Source: Druceiella hillmani
Lineage: Eukaryota > Arthropoda > Insecta > Lepidoptera > Hepialidae
Direction of reading: 5' to 3'
NCBI GenBank assembly: GCA_039881145.1
Contig: JAYKKI010000027.1
Coordinates: 25,233,501-25,297,500 of the forward strand
Length of the DNA stretch: 64,000 bases
Of this stretch, positions 50,801 through 64,000 are shown piece by piece; the stretch's first letter is position 1; every line of letters starts with the position of its first letter. Both the position numbers and the translations under genes were made by a program. The notes under the pieces are model-generated. The model was not told the DNA's origin and did not search any database. It saw nothing but the letters and a program-made list of their open reading frames with translations.

Positions 50801-52450
50801 GTTGCGTTGAAGGATCTGTTGGGCACTTTGAATGATGAACAATGTTCTCATTATTAACGACTTCAAGGTTAATAGAATGATTTCAGTCAGTTTCGAGACT
50901 GCAAAGAGAAGATTTTGTTATGTTTTTAAGACACATAAATCAATGTCAAAATATATTTTGATTTAAATTCAACCTAAATTCGTGAAAAAAAATTTCAAAA
51001 AAAATGGAAGTAGTTGTTGCGAAGGACGGGTACCCAGATACATTTACGTACACCTACATATAAAGATAGTTATTATCTATACCATGTAGTACACATATAG
51101 TACACAGTGCGTATTGAATCTTACTCCATATGACAAGATTTATGTGGTAAACTGATGAAAATAATATATCTCAAACTGCAAGTATCGAAACGTTTTTTAA
51201 GTGATAATACAGCCTTATCCTGAGAACACGTGCTCATAGATATGGATGTTTGATGAGCAATATATTATACTATGCCTCATTGTGAATAATGTAAAGTATT
51301 TTATAGCAGGGAATAATTTTTTTGGTTACGTAATATTTTAATTAAAATTTTACAAAATGTTAATACAAATCAATATCTTTTAAATTGCCAATGTACGTGT
51401 AAAAAGCTGTATAACTGTCATTCAGGGTTTAAAAATTTAATTACTTTGCACGATACTTGATTTCCTCCCTGATATATAATTAATTACATTTCAAAATACA
51501 GTCTGAAGCAACTTTGAGTCATTAAGTTTAAAAATATTTTACTATCAACAAATCTAAATAAAATTAATTTCATTTCTCATAAACAGCTTTAAAATATAAT
51601 TAAATACTACGATATTTATATACATTAAGGTAGAATATTAGACTTTATTCTTTAAGCATACAAACTGATACATATATTCAAATTTATGTTTTATGCGCAC
51701 GTATTTAGAAACAATCTTTATACATGCCGCCAGATAGGGTTTACTTTAGCTAACTCGTCAATCTCAGCGTTCAATCAACACAAATGGCGTTTCTCATTTT
51801 CAATCTAATGTAAAACGTAATACATTTTTTTCATTTTGGTTTATTCTTTAGAAACATTATTTCCTGACACTGAATTATTTTTATATATCGCCATTTAATA
51901 CACAATGTGTGTTGAATTATGTGCTATTCGCACGATACGAATAATCTTCGTTGTCAATAAAGAAATTTGGAAGCGTTACAATGTCGTTTCGAGATTTATT
52001 GTGTTTACTGGCGATAAAGGCTGATCATATACATTTGCTGAGGAATGAATTCTTTTTTACAGTTTGTGGATCCAATATGACATAAAGTCTGGAAAATTAA
52101 TAAGTACGGCTTATTTCCATTCTAATGCTAGTTATTATTAACAATAACAAATTATTTCGAAGTGTACATAGGTAAATTTTTATCCGGAAAAATTTGTAGT
52201 TTTTATTTTTATTTTCCTTTTTAAAACTTTTTATCTTTTTGTTATTTTACTGAACAGTAAGTCTGAGTTATTTATATATTATTAATATCACATTTAAAAC
52301 TTCAGGTCTCATGGAGAAACTAAAAACAAATTTATCATTAGTATGAGGTGCCAATAAAACTACAAGGGCTTTGCACACTCTCAGGTAAATTTAAAAATTT
52401 AATAATTTAATGTGTAATTGTTCATATATATATATGTATATGTAAATATG

Positions 52451-52499
<49 letters not shown>

Positions 52500-55400
52500 A
52501 TACAAAATTTTCTTATTTCAACTCACGAATAATACTGGTTAATATTCAAACTGCTCTCTCTTTTTTTAAACATATTTTAATTAAAATATCGCATTCTCTG
52601 TTAACTCCTTGAACAGTCGTAAAGAAATACTTAAACTTCACATTGCATAATAAGTCTCAAGAAAGAACATTATAATTTATTTGTTATGATTTTATATAAA
52701 AGCGGAACAAATTATCAAAACATCATTTGTCTATATAGAATTTTCATAATTTTACATCTGTCCACGTTGCATAAAAAGCCTTGAAGATAGAATGTTGAGA
52801 CAGTTTTTAGGGAAAATATTAAAAAGATTAAATTATAGCTCGAAATCACCAAAAAATTAATTATCATGTTCTTAGTGTTGATAAATATCAAAAACATGTT
52901 CATTTTTTTGAGTGACTGCTATACATTACCTAATAAAAAGAAAAACCTGAAAGTGTGATGTCGTATAAAATACCACATAATTTTTTTCGACTTAACTTAT
53001 ACTTACGTTACTCTAGAAATTTATCGGTTGAAATATGACTTTAATAAAATTAATAGATATTTAATAAATAAATATGTATACAATTCGGAAGTACATAATA
53101 AGGAGGATATTCTAAATATTTCTTAGCACAAACTTTATGGTATTATGCTACATAAAGCAAGAATGAAGAAAACGCACGATACTAATGTTCATAACTCGGT
53201 CGGGGTAAATCCATATTCTTTATATAATATTTAATTAATACCTCTTATAATTCTCTTGAGCAGTTTTATAAACTACACACACTAACTTATCACACGTTTT
53301 TACAATAAGCAACAACGAAATTAAGCAAACTTAAAAATAAAGTATAACGTACAAATAATATTTATCTTGCTAAATATTAAGCAGTCTATTATTGTTACCA
53401 CATTGTCAAATACATTATTCTATTCAGTGGCAAAAATGGGATATTGTAAACTTATATAAACATTACATTCACGAGAACCATAACAACAGCCAATTCGCAC
53501 TGCACGAAAGCTCGCTTAGGAATATTCACTACATAAATCAAAATGTCACGTTACGTTACTCCTTTGCTCATCACCGTGCCTTCCGGCATAAATTTATTAC
53601 GCTAGTATACCATAATATCAGCGCACAACCACTCGACAACATTTCATTAATTTCAAATCAAGCTTATATATTATTCTTATCTTCTGATACCTCTTAACGT
53701 AGAATATTCCTAAATTTAACATAAATTTTAACCACACATTTTACATTACCCGCAAAATAAAAGCAATATTGTTATTGCAGAATGTTGGTATTGGCTAATT
53801 TTCTAAAGCGTAATTTCAAAGCAAAATCTGACGAAAAATATAACAATTTTGAACAAATTTTCAAAACATCGAATTATAACTTAACATTTGGACAAAAATG
53901 ATGATACTCAGTGAAATGAATATATTAGAGAGTAATATTTCATTCATATTTCAATACTTATTAAAAACACATATTACAGTGTTTATCTTTAACCTCTATG
54001 CTACGTTTCATGATAATCTTTCGAGTCGTTTAGGCTTGATTAAGTAACAAACATTCAAATATACCGTTCGTAGCATTGGTATTCCACAAAGTCAGTGAAT
54101 AGACCATCATAAAAACTTAATTGCAAGATTATTGATTAAGTTAGAACTAAATTAATAACGAAGCCTTATAAAATTGGTAGGAATTTTAAGAAACGTGTAA
54201 ATGTGTAATTAATTATACAAATATTATTCTCATTTTAAATGTGGTTAACATCTAATGAAATTTGTTTACTGGAAGTTTAATATCCGATCGAGAAAAATGG
54301 TTGCATTTTTTCGTATTTATTTCTTTTCTGCTCCACATCATAAAAACATTCACGTACGAAACGGTCCAGAGAGCAATGATGGAAATTCACACCAACTCAC
54401 AATGACACATCTCATATGCTTTTTTAATAGATATAAATTTCTCAAACATATTCATTTATTTGTTCCCTCTATTAACATTTACTATGGGCGGCGAGATGAC
54501 TGAAATTTATATTCTCTAATCACCAATTCACTCGCGGAAGCGATAAAGTTCAAACCTTGTAAATAATTGTTTGCATTGCATTAATTGTATAATAAAAACG
54601 CAAATTTTGATGATTTTGAAAATATTATACATAAACAGTCGGTTATCGATCTGTTCATACCCTATCAGACTGCCATTAACTTTACTGAATTTACTACAAA
54701 AAAGGCGAAATCACCAGAACCAGGAAAAATATTGATGACCTATATCTCGAAGTGAATAGTTATTCCTCCGAGAAGATAACATTCTTTATGTAACTGAAGA
54801 CAACAGGAATGACATCACCAACTATTTATTAATAGTAATATTATATTATCACGGATTTTAAAAAAGCCGAGAGCGAAATAAGTTTTATTTATTACCAAAA
54901 TCTATATAAACAAACACTAATTCAACCTTTATATAATAATATTTTAAAAATACTCTTGATACTGTCGTGTTCGCTGCCACTATGTCTTTTATAAAAAAAT
55001 TATACACCTTGCAATACCAATTCACCAAGATATAATTTATTTGATGCTTAGAGGTCAGTTTAGAATAGCGAATTCTTGTTCTGTAAATAAATGTATCGAA
55101 AAGCAATGAAGGACAAGACTCCAGATTGCGACTCCATTAGTCCATTTAGAATTTAAAGGGATAAAGATAAATTTTAACAAGTCAGATAAGGGTTCCAGGT
55201 TAACAATGCGAATGACATAATAATTTTGAGGCGAAGAAACTGGTGAACTATGGCATTGGTGAAAAGGGAAGAAACTGTTTGGGACGATTCTCGCCTGTTT
55301 TCCTTTCTAAATACGAACAAGGCTACTGTAATAAAAGTGTATACTAGATGTATGCATTGATTCGTCTCATTGACAATGTTTTTCGTGTCTACAATATTTT

Positions 55401-58400
55401 CTGTCCCTTGCATAGAGATATCGTTTATAATGGTAACGGCACCATGATAGCAGCTAATAAGGGAGCAGAAAAAATAATAATCCGTTAAGCTCTGAATATT
55501 TTCATTTGTAGATACACTTGTAAATAAGAGAAAAACTGATATATGAATTCTTACAAATATTTCATTTTGCAATGAAGAAAATTTTTAAAAAAATGTGACT
55601 TTGAAGTTAATAGTTTTTAGTCTCCGGCAACCAATCATCATTTTATATTCAAGTGTTAAGTACACTGTTTGAAATTAAAATTCGATAATTATCCTAAAAT
55701 ACATGTTGGTAGAATCGTTTCGTTTGCGAATTATCTTTTTTATAGTCTTTTCTGATCAAAATAAGGACCTTAATTAGGGCTGAATCAAATTTTTTTTATT
55801 TAATGCGTCCTTTTTATGGAATCAGTAGAAATAAATTAAAAATATAATGCTATGCTTTGCTATATGAATAACGAAGTCCGTAATATATCAAGGTAAATCG
55901 CAATTCTATATCAATACAAATATTCGAATAAGCTATATTCTATATTCAGGTAAACATCTGTTTCGTGTCGGTTTATTTTTAGAAAGGACCTTCCTGGCAA
56001 TTAATAATACTTTTTAGCTCAACATAAAAAAATAACCTCTCTAAACTAAGTTTTAAAAAGTGTTATATCGTCGTCTGTGGATTTATGACATTTACCGAAA
56101 TTTATTCTATCCTAAAAATAGATTCAACGACACTGTTATCGTAATTTGACATAAACCTTTGTCGGAGAACGTAGTAGAACATTTTTAGAAATGTTGTGAA
56201 GAAATATTGCTTCTTCTGGTAATATATTTGAGGATGTTGAAAGATAATAGGCCTAGGGCCTAAGGGAATATGATATGTTCCTGATGAATTGCAGATAAAC
56301 TAGTTGGGGATTTGTGATCCACACAATCTTCACGTATACATTACTTTGCCCCAAAATTCTGTAACTAACCGAAATGGTCTAACACTTCTTGTTCCAAAAC
56401 ATGATACATCTCACAAGTTTTCCTTTAATGTATATACCACTATACTTAAAAATTAATAATATTCCGACATTCTGAACACATTAACGATCAACGTATTTGA
56501 CCAACCTGTAGAAGTTTTTCTTTGGTAATTTCCTTTCTGGCTTTCGTTTTAATAATGCTTTATTCTTATTAATAAGTGTTATAATTGTTTGGAACTTTAT
56601 CTATACTATTTATTTTATCAGAATCTCTTAATTGTTTGTTTTGATATTTTGATGTTGTGTAGATAATATGTTGTAGTTTCCTATTTACATTGGTATTACA
56701 ATGGCCTTTACATTGGCCTTTATTATGTTAGTTGGGATAAACTAGAAAAGATTGTTATAAAAAAATATTTCCGTATACCTCCTGGTAGTATGCATAACTT
56801 TTATGAAAATATTAGAGATCCAATTTAAACACGCTACCCACATTACGAAATATTGACCTGACTTAAATTCCATTTGTATTACTTATCCATTCATGTAATA
56901 ATTAGAACATATTTGTTTACAATACCCTTAAATGTGCAATTTTATTCGACTCCACCAGCGATGACACATCCATCGGCAACAAATGGTAAGCTGAAGCTGA
57001 ATAAAACGCTAGGCATAAATATCGTGATGCTGGACAAAACACAATTTTTCAGCATAAGATATGGCAGCACTCCGTATTATTTGGGTGTTCCGTTTAGATT
57101 CTGCTCATACAATGACTATATTGATGAACATGGTCTGATATTGTGGAAATGTCACATATGGACGAATATTATGCACAACCGAAGTTATTGTCTAATAAAA
57201 CAAAACATCGTTTTGTAAAATTACATGAATATCTTAAAAAATCTATGAAATGAAGAAAACAACCTTAAAAATCTAATGGATCTAAAGAAATAAACTTGAA
57301 AACGAAGTAGACAGATGTGAAGTCAAATAGTTTGCTTTCGTTACGATATTAAATATCTTACTGTACTGAAATACTTATAATGCATTAATATTGACATTTG
57401 TAATAAATGAGTGTCATGATGGAATCTACAGATGAAAAAATAAAATTTTGACATTAAAATACGACACGATAAAATATGATACAAAATATTTTATATAAAT
57501 TATTGGACTTTGCTTTCAGCCAATAACTACAGTGAGGTGAGTTTACATTTGACTAATTGGCATTAATAGAGGTCGGTGATGCCAAATACGGATCATCAAT
57601 CATAACTTAATTTTATTTATTAGAGACAGTTTAATCACTAAGTTTTTGAATTATTTCAGTAAATATAAAATTCCATGTTTTGCTTTGAAACAATTAAGTT
57701 TGCAAATATGTATTGGTCGCCTTATGGTTTTGATACATAACAGGTTTTTCTCTGATTATAATTTATTCTTTACCTCACAAAGCTCAGCAAGAGTTTAATA
57801 ATCTAGAAACAATTTGGATGTAATACATTTCTTTTAATAACACTACTGAACTAAAACATATTTATTGATTAAACCTTTTTTATGACTGGAATATTTTATT
57901 TATCTCAAAATTTCAGCTAAACTTTTTAACGATTAAGAAGACATTCATAAATGCAGAATTAGAAAAAGTAGGAAGACCAAGATACGTACGCGATACGTAT
58001 CTAATTATTTGCAAAAATGCTGTATATGCTTTATAAAATTATAATATTGAGGACATTAAATTTTAATGATAATTTTATTAGAATTTAATGCGAATATTTT
58101 TATTTCATGAATATTACAATTAGTCAATGGGGATTGCGGAAAAGCCAATTATTTTTTCAGGATTAGGTATTAACTAGTATTTATTAAACTTTAGATTGAC
58201 AAGAATAGAGTTGAAAGAATTCATGGCGAACATAACGATTTATACACAAAATATAATGAAAGATAAGCCTTGAATATAATGAACGATATGCCTAAAAAGA
58301 TTTTTCGATATAATATTATATTTACAAAAGAAAGATTTTATATTCGGTTGTATTTTACTCTCCAAAAAATTGGTATCATATCTGCTTCTCCTACTTTCTC

Positions 58401-58550
58401 TGCACCTAAAACTTACATGACTACAAATGAAACATTCTGGTCTGTAATTAAAGCCAATATATTTTTATTCACATAAGCATACCTCGTAATTCTATTAATG
58501 CAATGATAGGTTAATGTCTATTTTATCTTCCTACAATTTATCACCAGATG
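50800..58550 (-). repeat. Arm 2 of the large inverted duplication (A' + C')
   Basis: Reverse complement of the A module (50,800-53,700 against 2,110-1 and 38,975-37,215), continuing as reverse complement of 28,600-37,200. The open frame at 55,174-55,572 (minus strand) contains TIINDISMQGTENIVDTKNI, close to FIINDISMRGTDNILNTKNI encoded at 35,230-35,448, but neither extends into a recognisable protein and both are interrupted beyond. The frame at 56,874-57,218 corresponds to 30,240-30,440 reversed and is not conserved in frame. A region of about 0.7 kb at 52,400-53,090 has no partner in A and carries a TA array. Confidence 0.85.
52422..52501. repeat. (TA)n(TG)n microsatellite
   Basis: TA and TATG repeats inside the arm-2-specific insert within inverted module A. 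Confidence 0.95.
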
Positions 58551-60970
58551 GGCATTTACCACGATTTTGTCCTATCATTAAACCATCGTTAACTTTTCCA
58601 TAAATTTAATACAGAGAAAAAGTGTATGATTAAAGTACATAAGTTGACATAGCGCTATGGGAGGACAAAATATATTAATGAAAAGGGAGTGGAAAATGCT
58701 TGCGATTATTTGAGGCGCATCTGTCATATTACATATGCAGTTAAGAAACTGATATTTGAAATTAAGATCATGTTAAGGATCAACGGTTTTAATTTATTTG
58801 ACCAATTTAAAAGTTTCAGTGTTCTTAAAAAAAATCTTAAAACCTCAATATCAATATTTTACTTAATGAAAGAAATCAAGGGGATAAGCTTATTTTAACA
58901 CGTATGTCATGTTAATTAAATTTACTAACATTCTGAGTAAAACTGTTATAGGTTTTAACCACTGAATATAAAATTTAGCATATTCAAATGATGAAATTTA
59001 CAAGAGAGTAATCGTGGAATCTAAAGTAATTTGTATATTGCAATTACTTTATTTTAATAAATTTGAAATAAAATAATAATAAACTACGCAATTTTGAATA
59101 ATATTTTATTTCGAGCATATTAATTTTGATACATATGAAACCTAAAGGTGCAGACGTATGTGAATAATATGTTAAATCGTAATCACTACTTAACTGACTT
59201 TTGAAAAATAACTTTTCAATTTTATAATTAATTTTCGGTTTCATCTGTCTTTATAATTTTTAATCCCATAGATACTGATATTAAAAATATCTGTAAGCTA
59301 TTAAACAAAACTAGCCCATAACTGTCCGTAAGATCCTGTTTCTGAATGCTCTGATAATAATATGACATCATTAAATGTAGCGCAGTTACGAGCAACTATA
59401 CGCACCTCATTTAACTCTGAGTATAGCAATAATAACTTTAAATAAATTATCTTGAAAGAAAAAATACTTCGAATTCAAAGATTAGAAAGTCATTATAATA
59501 CACTAACAACTTTGCTCTCTCTCTGTACAGCAAAAGTTGTAATATGTTACACCTTTTTAACTACATAATTTTTTACAGAAGGGTTGTCCATAGTCCAAAG
59601 ACTAGGCAAGTGATAATACTAATGATTTTATTTTTACGTACAAGTACCTACTGCTTACACGAAAAATTAGAAGAACTAATAGTTTAAAACCATTTGCAAT
59701 AAATATAATAATTACTATCATCTAATGGAAAATATAAAACCACGAATACAAAGGTTGCATATGATTATTATACGCAACATATATTGAATATATTTCTATA
59801 AAAGCCATATAGTAGTCCGCTTAATATTCGGCTGATAGAAAAAAAAAATACCTAACAGTGAATATAACCTGACTTTAACGGCAATTTGTTTATTGCTACA
59901 TATGAGTTTTTTGACTGGTTTTTAAAATAATGAGAAACGTTATTTACAATTTTAAGATTTCAATATAAACATAATCTTAATAATCGGATTAAACCCATAG
60001 CGTGAAATAACTGTAACATTCTACCATTTTTATCAATTGAAACAATAAACTTTACAATATTTAATACCAAATGATATGTTTTTATAATCTATACATTTTC
60101 CCGGTGCTATTATTTAATGAGTCGGCCCTTATTGGCTGTTAAAGAAACAATGTTAAACATAGGGTGTTGGTTGACACGTCGAATGGAACAACAAATCCAC
60201 CCAAATAACATTTTAGGTTAAATTATATTTTAAGGTTCATTTATTATGATAAAGCAGTGTTAATGAAGAAAAACGTCAATTGTCATCATGGGCAATGGTA
60301 ATATTTGGTAGAACTACATTTTTCTGGTGATTAATTATGTCTACCAATGAAAAAGACTGATGTTATCTTTTTGTCGAAAAAGGTAAACAGACGTGAACTG
60401 AATTTCACATATCCCATGATTCTCATAATTGCAGGAAATGTATAGCTTTTAACCTATCGAAATGCTTTTTCGTAATACTTTCGTCAAAATAATTGTAGTT
60501 TGTAAAATTTTAAACCCTAACTAAATCATTTACACAATATTTCATAGTAATAGTTAATATGATACTAAAAGCTTAAAACTAATTCATTGGTATGTTGTAT
60601 ATTACGTTTTAGCATGAAATTTTAGAATAATTTTAATGTAAATTCTGAATAATTTGCAACAACAGTGGAAATTGTAACTTAGTAATGCATAAATTAAATT
60701 TTTATTGCAAATTTAGTGCATCGAAATTAGCAACCATTATTTAAAAAAAAATTCTATTATGGTCTTATTGTAAATATCGTTTGATTACAATTTATAACTA
60801 TTATTCAGATAGATGTTACCAGAATACAAATTACACCACGGCTGCGGGTTTATATAATCATACACATGGGTTAATTCTGTTACTATCTAAGAAACTTTTA
60901 ACTATCCGAGAGAATCAAGCATGAAGATAGATTTTTTTTATGGTTTCATTAAATATAAGGGACATCATTA
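58550..60970. other. AT-rich DNA without a recognised gene
   Basis: No similarity to other parts of the window was noticed and no coding frame is supported. A CTCTCTCT run occurs at 59,514-59,523. Confidence 0.5.
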
Positions 60971-60975
60971 AATAT

Positions 60976-61008
60976 AATTAAGATGCTATAGCTAATAGCA
61001 TCTTAATT
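60976..61008. repeat. Perfect 14-bp-arm hairpin
   Basis: AATTAAGATGCTAT and ATAGCATCTTAATT flank a 5-nt loop AGCTA. It lies just past the 3' end (minus-strand sense) of the LINE relic. Confidence 0.95.
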
Positions 61009-62170
61009 CAGTGATTCTGAATTTTTGGTACGATTCCGTTGTGAAATAGAATTATCTACACGATCTCAACTTCTTTTATATCTTACGTCTCCTTCATCTC
61101 GTATCTTATATCTCTGTGCTTGGAGATTTTTCTCATTTGGATAGTATTCCGATTGCGAGGTTTGGATGGACCGAGGTCTGTAATTTATATTGGTTTATTT
61201 TTCTTATCTACGAGGATCATGTCGGGTTGATTATGTGATAAGTATCTTATCAATTCATATTGCTCGGTCAGCTTGAAGGTACTATGGGATCCTCTAGGAG
61301 CGTTTACTCGTAATGTGGATTTACTTTATTTTCAATTAAATTGTTTTCATCATTCCTTACATCAAAATAAAAAAACGGAGTCACTATGAAATAACTCACT
61401 AGTTTGTATTTCTGTCTATCACAGACATTTTGCTCAGAAACGGCTTAAAAAAGAAAGTTGAAATTTAGCGCAGCAACAAAGGATATTGACTCATATATAT
61501 CTCAAGTGCAAATACTCAAAAAAGTATTAGGAAAATTAGAATCAATGGGGTGGCGAAGATTGGGAGAAACTTTAAACTTCATATAGAGGATGAGGTAGTT
61601 TCAAAGGGTCTCAAAAGTATCTCCTCAGAAATAGATATACTGAAAAATATTCTAAAAAACTCTAACGCGCTCTTACTTTCGAAACTACTAAACCGAAAAG
61701 ACAAGGATTCTCAAAAGCCTATACAAAAGTATATGAAAACTATGATGATGACTCTAAATGTCATAGTTCTTAAGATATTCGCGTTAATATATGTCACCCA
61801 CACCTCATTAAATGAGGTATTGTTAAATATTGATTACGTTAAAAAAATCCATATTAACGATAACTTATGATAATAATTAAAATGATTTCACTTAAAACGA
61901 GGTTCGGAATACGTCTCGTTTAAACTGAAATTATTTTATTTATTATCATGAGTGTTCATGATGCGCCAAACGGATTCGCACTTTGACCGTTTTTTAATTC
62001 AACACTCTGTTATACAATGTTCGCCAACTCATTGTGATGCTCCATCATATGGTGATCCTGCGGTTCCTAGATATATTCTGAATGATTTATGGTTCTGCTT
62101 GGAAACTAGACAAATATTACACTTCATTCCTGACTCTTTGTTTACATGCTCCTTATAGTTTGGATGTGAA
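60980..62170 (-). pseudogene. LINE (non-LTR retrotransposon) C-terminal ORF relic, split
   Basis: Two minus-strand pieces are in the order expected for the tail of an insect LINE reverse-transcriptase ORF. First (62,160-61,950): CNIC followed by degraded sequence and HHNELANIV, recalling the C-x-x-C ... H-x-x-x-C / RHxxVAxIVH cysteine-histidine region after the reverse transcriptase. Second (61,320-60,990): LSHNQPDMILVDKKNK, then ISKHRDIRYEMKET, KEVEIV and HNGIVP, recalling the conserved RPDIVLxDK ... KIxKYxDLxxE ... VxIVPIVI ... GxVPK tail. Stops and shifts are present in both. About 0.6 kb of unrelated DNA (61,330-61,940), including an unidentified plus-strand frame at 61,550-61,870, separates them. 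The reverse-transcriptase core is not visible. Confidence 0.6.
61550..61870 (+). other. Unidentified open frame between the two LINE pieces
   Basis: 106 codons on the plus strand, lysine-, leucine- and isoleucine-rich (SEIDILKNILKNSNALLLSK), which may form an amphipathic helix. The upstream sequence 61,480-61,550 also reads helix-like in another frame (LKKVLGKLESMGWRRLG). No domain is recognised. It may belong to an element inserted into the LINE relic. Low confidence that it is a gene. Confidence 0.2.
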
Positions 62171-62199
62171 TGGCTTGATATTTTTTGGTAATTAGAACT

Positions 62200-64000
62200 G
62201 CTGTTTTAGAGTATAGTTATCTACATTTGCCAGGTATCCTAATCTAATTTTACGCAATGATCGGCTTGCAGATCATCTTTCAATTAAAATCTTTTTTCTT
62301 TAGAGATCAGGTTAGATATTCTCTTGATTTCCTCCTGACATATGATTCAGTGTGTTCCTTGTCTCGTGATTTATTATTACAGTTTAAAAGATTTGCTATA
62401 TTAATAATCCATCAAGTCAATGATTAACAGGAAACATTATTTACTAGTTTTATATTCACTACACATTGATGACTCTCGCCAGTAGTGCATTGATAATGAG
62501 CCATTAAATATTTATTCCTAATAATATCATAAATATCTTTTTATCTATTTTTTTGTAGCTTTTATAACATTTTAGTTTATGGTTTTCGATACAGAAAATC
62601 ACACAGTACCATAATGAATAACAAGAAACCTTTCTCAGAGCACCTATAGATGGCGTTATTACTGTTGCTATACAGATGAAGTATGGAATAATAATTAGTA
62701 ACAAGTAAAAATACAAAATTCTTCGTCGTGATAAATTTCAATTCTATAAAGGACTAAGAAAAATTAAATAAATCAGTTGGCAATAGACACTGAGGAAAAT
62801 TCCGTACACTTATCTATGAAACTAAACCGTACTAATTAACGTATTATTAGCAATGATCATATAATTACGTAATATAATAATTTTTATAATTTCTTTTTAT
62901 AATTTATTTAGTCCAATTTAAAAATTAGAATATTAATTTAATAATGAAAAAGTAAGTTGTCTTGTTTAACTTTAACATGAATAGACATAATTAGAAGTCA
63001 TCTAGTCATAAAATTAAAAAAAAATATTTTATGATTTAAGTACAAAGCAACAGTACGAAAGAAAGTACAAACGTCCCATCGCTTTCGGATACGCAACATT
63101 TTTAAAAATAACTTTAGCTGTGAAGAAAATACGAATTAAATATTCAATATTTCTTTTTTCTGTAAGATAACTTAGCTTCTAGCATCACAACTAGCAGGAT
63201 TATATTATTTGTGACTAGTAATTTCCGTCTCATCAATACAATGTAACTATTGCTAAGACTTGTTAGATATTTGAACTTAGTTTTAAGTAGGGATTTGAAA
63301 GATTAAACCTCGAGGCAATACTTATGATGCTTGAGCCCAAGCAGTACTCAAAGAAATATGAAGATTTCGAGAGACTGAAAGTTGATATTTTAAAACCTTT
63401 AAGCAATTTTATTTTGTTAGTAGTTTTAATATTCTGATATACATAGTAAAATTTAAAAGCGAAATGTTTTATTTAATAATGTTATGTTTTATTTTCTCTA
63501 TACGCATTTATCTTTTGTTGTAGTCAAATTGTGACTACAACGTGTGCAAATACATAAATTTTCAATAATTTTTCTTTTAAACGGTTGAAGAAAGAAAGGG
63601 TGCATTGCCTTTTAATATAGGAAACTGTTTTGCAATAACCTTGACGAATATTCTATCTAACATTCCTAGTTAATGCTGTACTTGACTTCATTAACTTGCA
63701 TGAAAGGCAGAAAATTTTATTCAACATTTACAACAGTATCAAAATATTGAAAATATTATTTTATATTTTTCTTTAATTAATTATCAATAACATAGTCTTC
63801 GCCCTTAACTTGAGAGATAACATTTGCTAACTTCCTTGAGGAAAAAAAATATTTTTGTCAGTGTTCTATTCCTTCGAGTATTGAAAGTAACGGGTGCCAG
63901 AAAATCAAATGCCACTTTTAAATTTCAAACAGATGTTTGAGTTAATTTTAAAATTTACGATTATCCCGGAATTTTAAACGAGTGTAACATACTCATCAAT
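62200..64000. other. AT-rich DNA without a recognised gene
   Basis: Contains a perfect hairpin at 63,517-63,541 (GTTGTAGTCA / TGACTACAAC, 5-nt loop). The short minus-strand frame at 62,504-62,716 has no recognisable features. Nothing else is supported. Confidence 0.5.

Noticed and set aside
55174..55572. 132-codon minus-strand frame similar to one encoded at 35,230-35,448
   Set aside because: The shared IINDIS-x-GT-NI segment is short, the rest diverges out of frame, and both lie inside the duplicated arms. No family is recognisable and no splice structure is shared.
56874..57218. 114-codon plus-strand frame
   Set aside because: Its partner in arm 1 (30,240-30,440, reversed) has indels that break the frame, so no selection for a protein is evident. 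I considered a receptor exon but saw no supporting motif.
1..64000. tRNA, rRNA or prokaryotic promoters, ribosome sites and terminators
   Set aside because: No cloverleaf with a GGTTCGANNCC-type arm, no rRNA-like conserved blocks, and eukaryotic context throughout. AT-rich TATA-like strings are everywhere and carry no information here.

Overview
The window is AT-rich, gene-poor eukaryotic DNA, almost certainly from an insect. It holds decayed copies of insect-type transposable elements (BEL/Pao, mariner, another Tc1/mariner family member, a LINE), has no operon-like or bacterial architecture, and is full of TA microsatellites. The order cannot be fixed from the sequence; a hymenopteran or hemipteran would fit. 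I see no intact host protein-coding gene. The longest open frames are about 100-146 codons, and those I can explain belong to broken transposons or repeats.

Layout. 1-5.56 kb: a long repeat module (A), a unique core (B), then part of A again in inverted orientation. 5.6-11 kb: mostly unexplained AT-rich DNA with a perfect-stem palindrome, a 296-bp hairpin element bounded by a 15-bp target-site duplication, and a 46-bp strictly alternating purine/pyrimidine tract. 11.1-12.65 kb: two adjacent transposase relics, a mariner C-terminus and a frameshifted Tc1/mariner-superfamily pseudogene. 12.77-13.62 kb: repeat D plus inverted A. 14.1-14.32 kb: second copy of the hairpin element. 14.65-17.48 kb: BEL/Pao gag-pol pseudogene on the minus strand. 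17.7-28.6 kb: mostly unexplained, with a 57-bp x 8 minisatellite at 24.37-24.83 kb and one exon-like open frame at 26.7 kb.

28.6-58.55 kb is dominated by one very large, diverged inverted duplication. Arm 1 is 28.6-38.98 kb and arm 2 is 50.8-58.55 kb reversed. The arms match by eye at many points (about 75-85 percent at the best blocks) and are separated by about 12 kb. The separator holds D and A fragments, TA arrays and a second copy of the B core, so B is again flanked by inverted A sequence. Relative to the first B copy, about 0.9 kb inside the second is inverted, and the breakpoints in copy 1 coincide with a TA/TG microsatellite and a cluster of hairpins. 58.6-64 kb: AT-rich DNA with a LINE relic (minus strand, about 61.0-62.2 kb) split by unrelated sequence.

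There is no gene network to describe. The window reads as transposon graveyard plus a family of long inverted and direct segmental repeats. All repeat relationships were found by reading, so boundaries are approximate (roughly +/-50-100 bp) and identities are impressions, not computed values.
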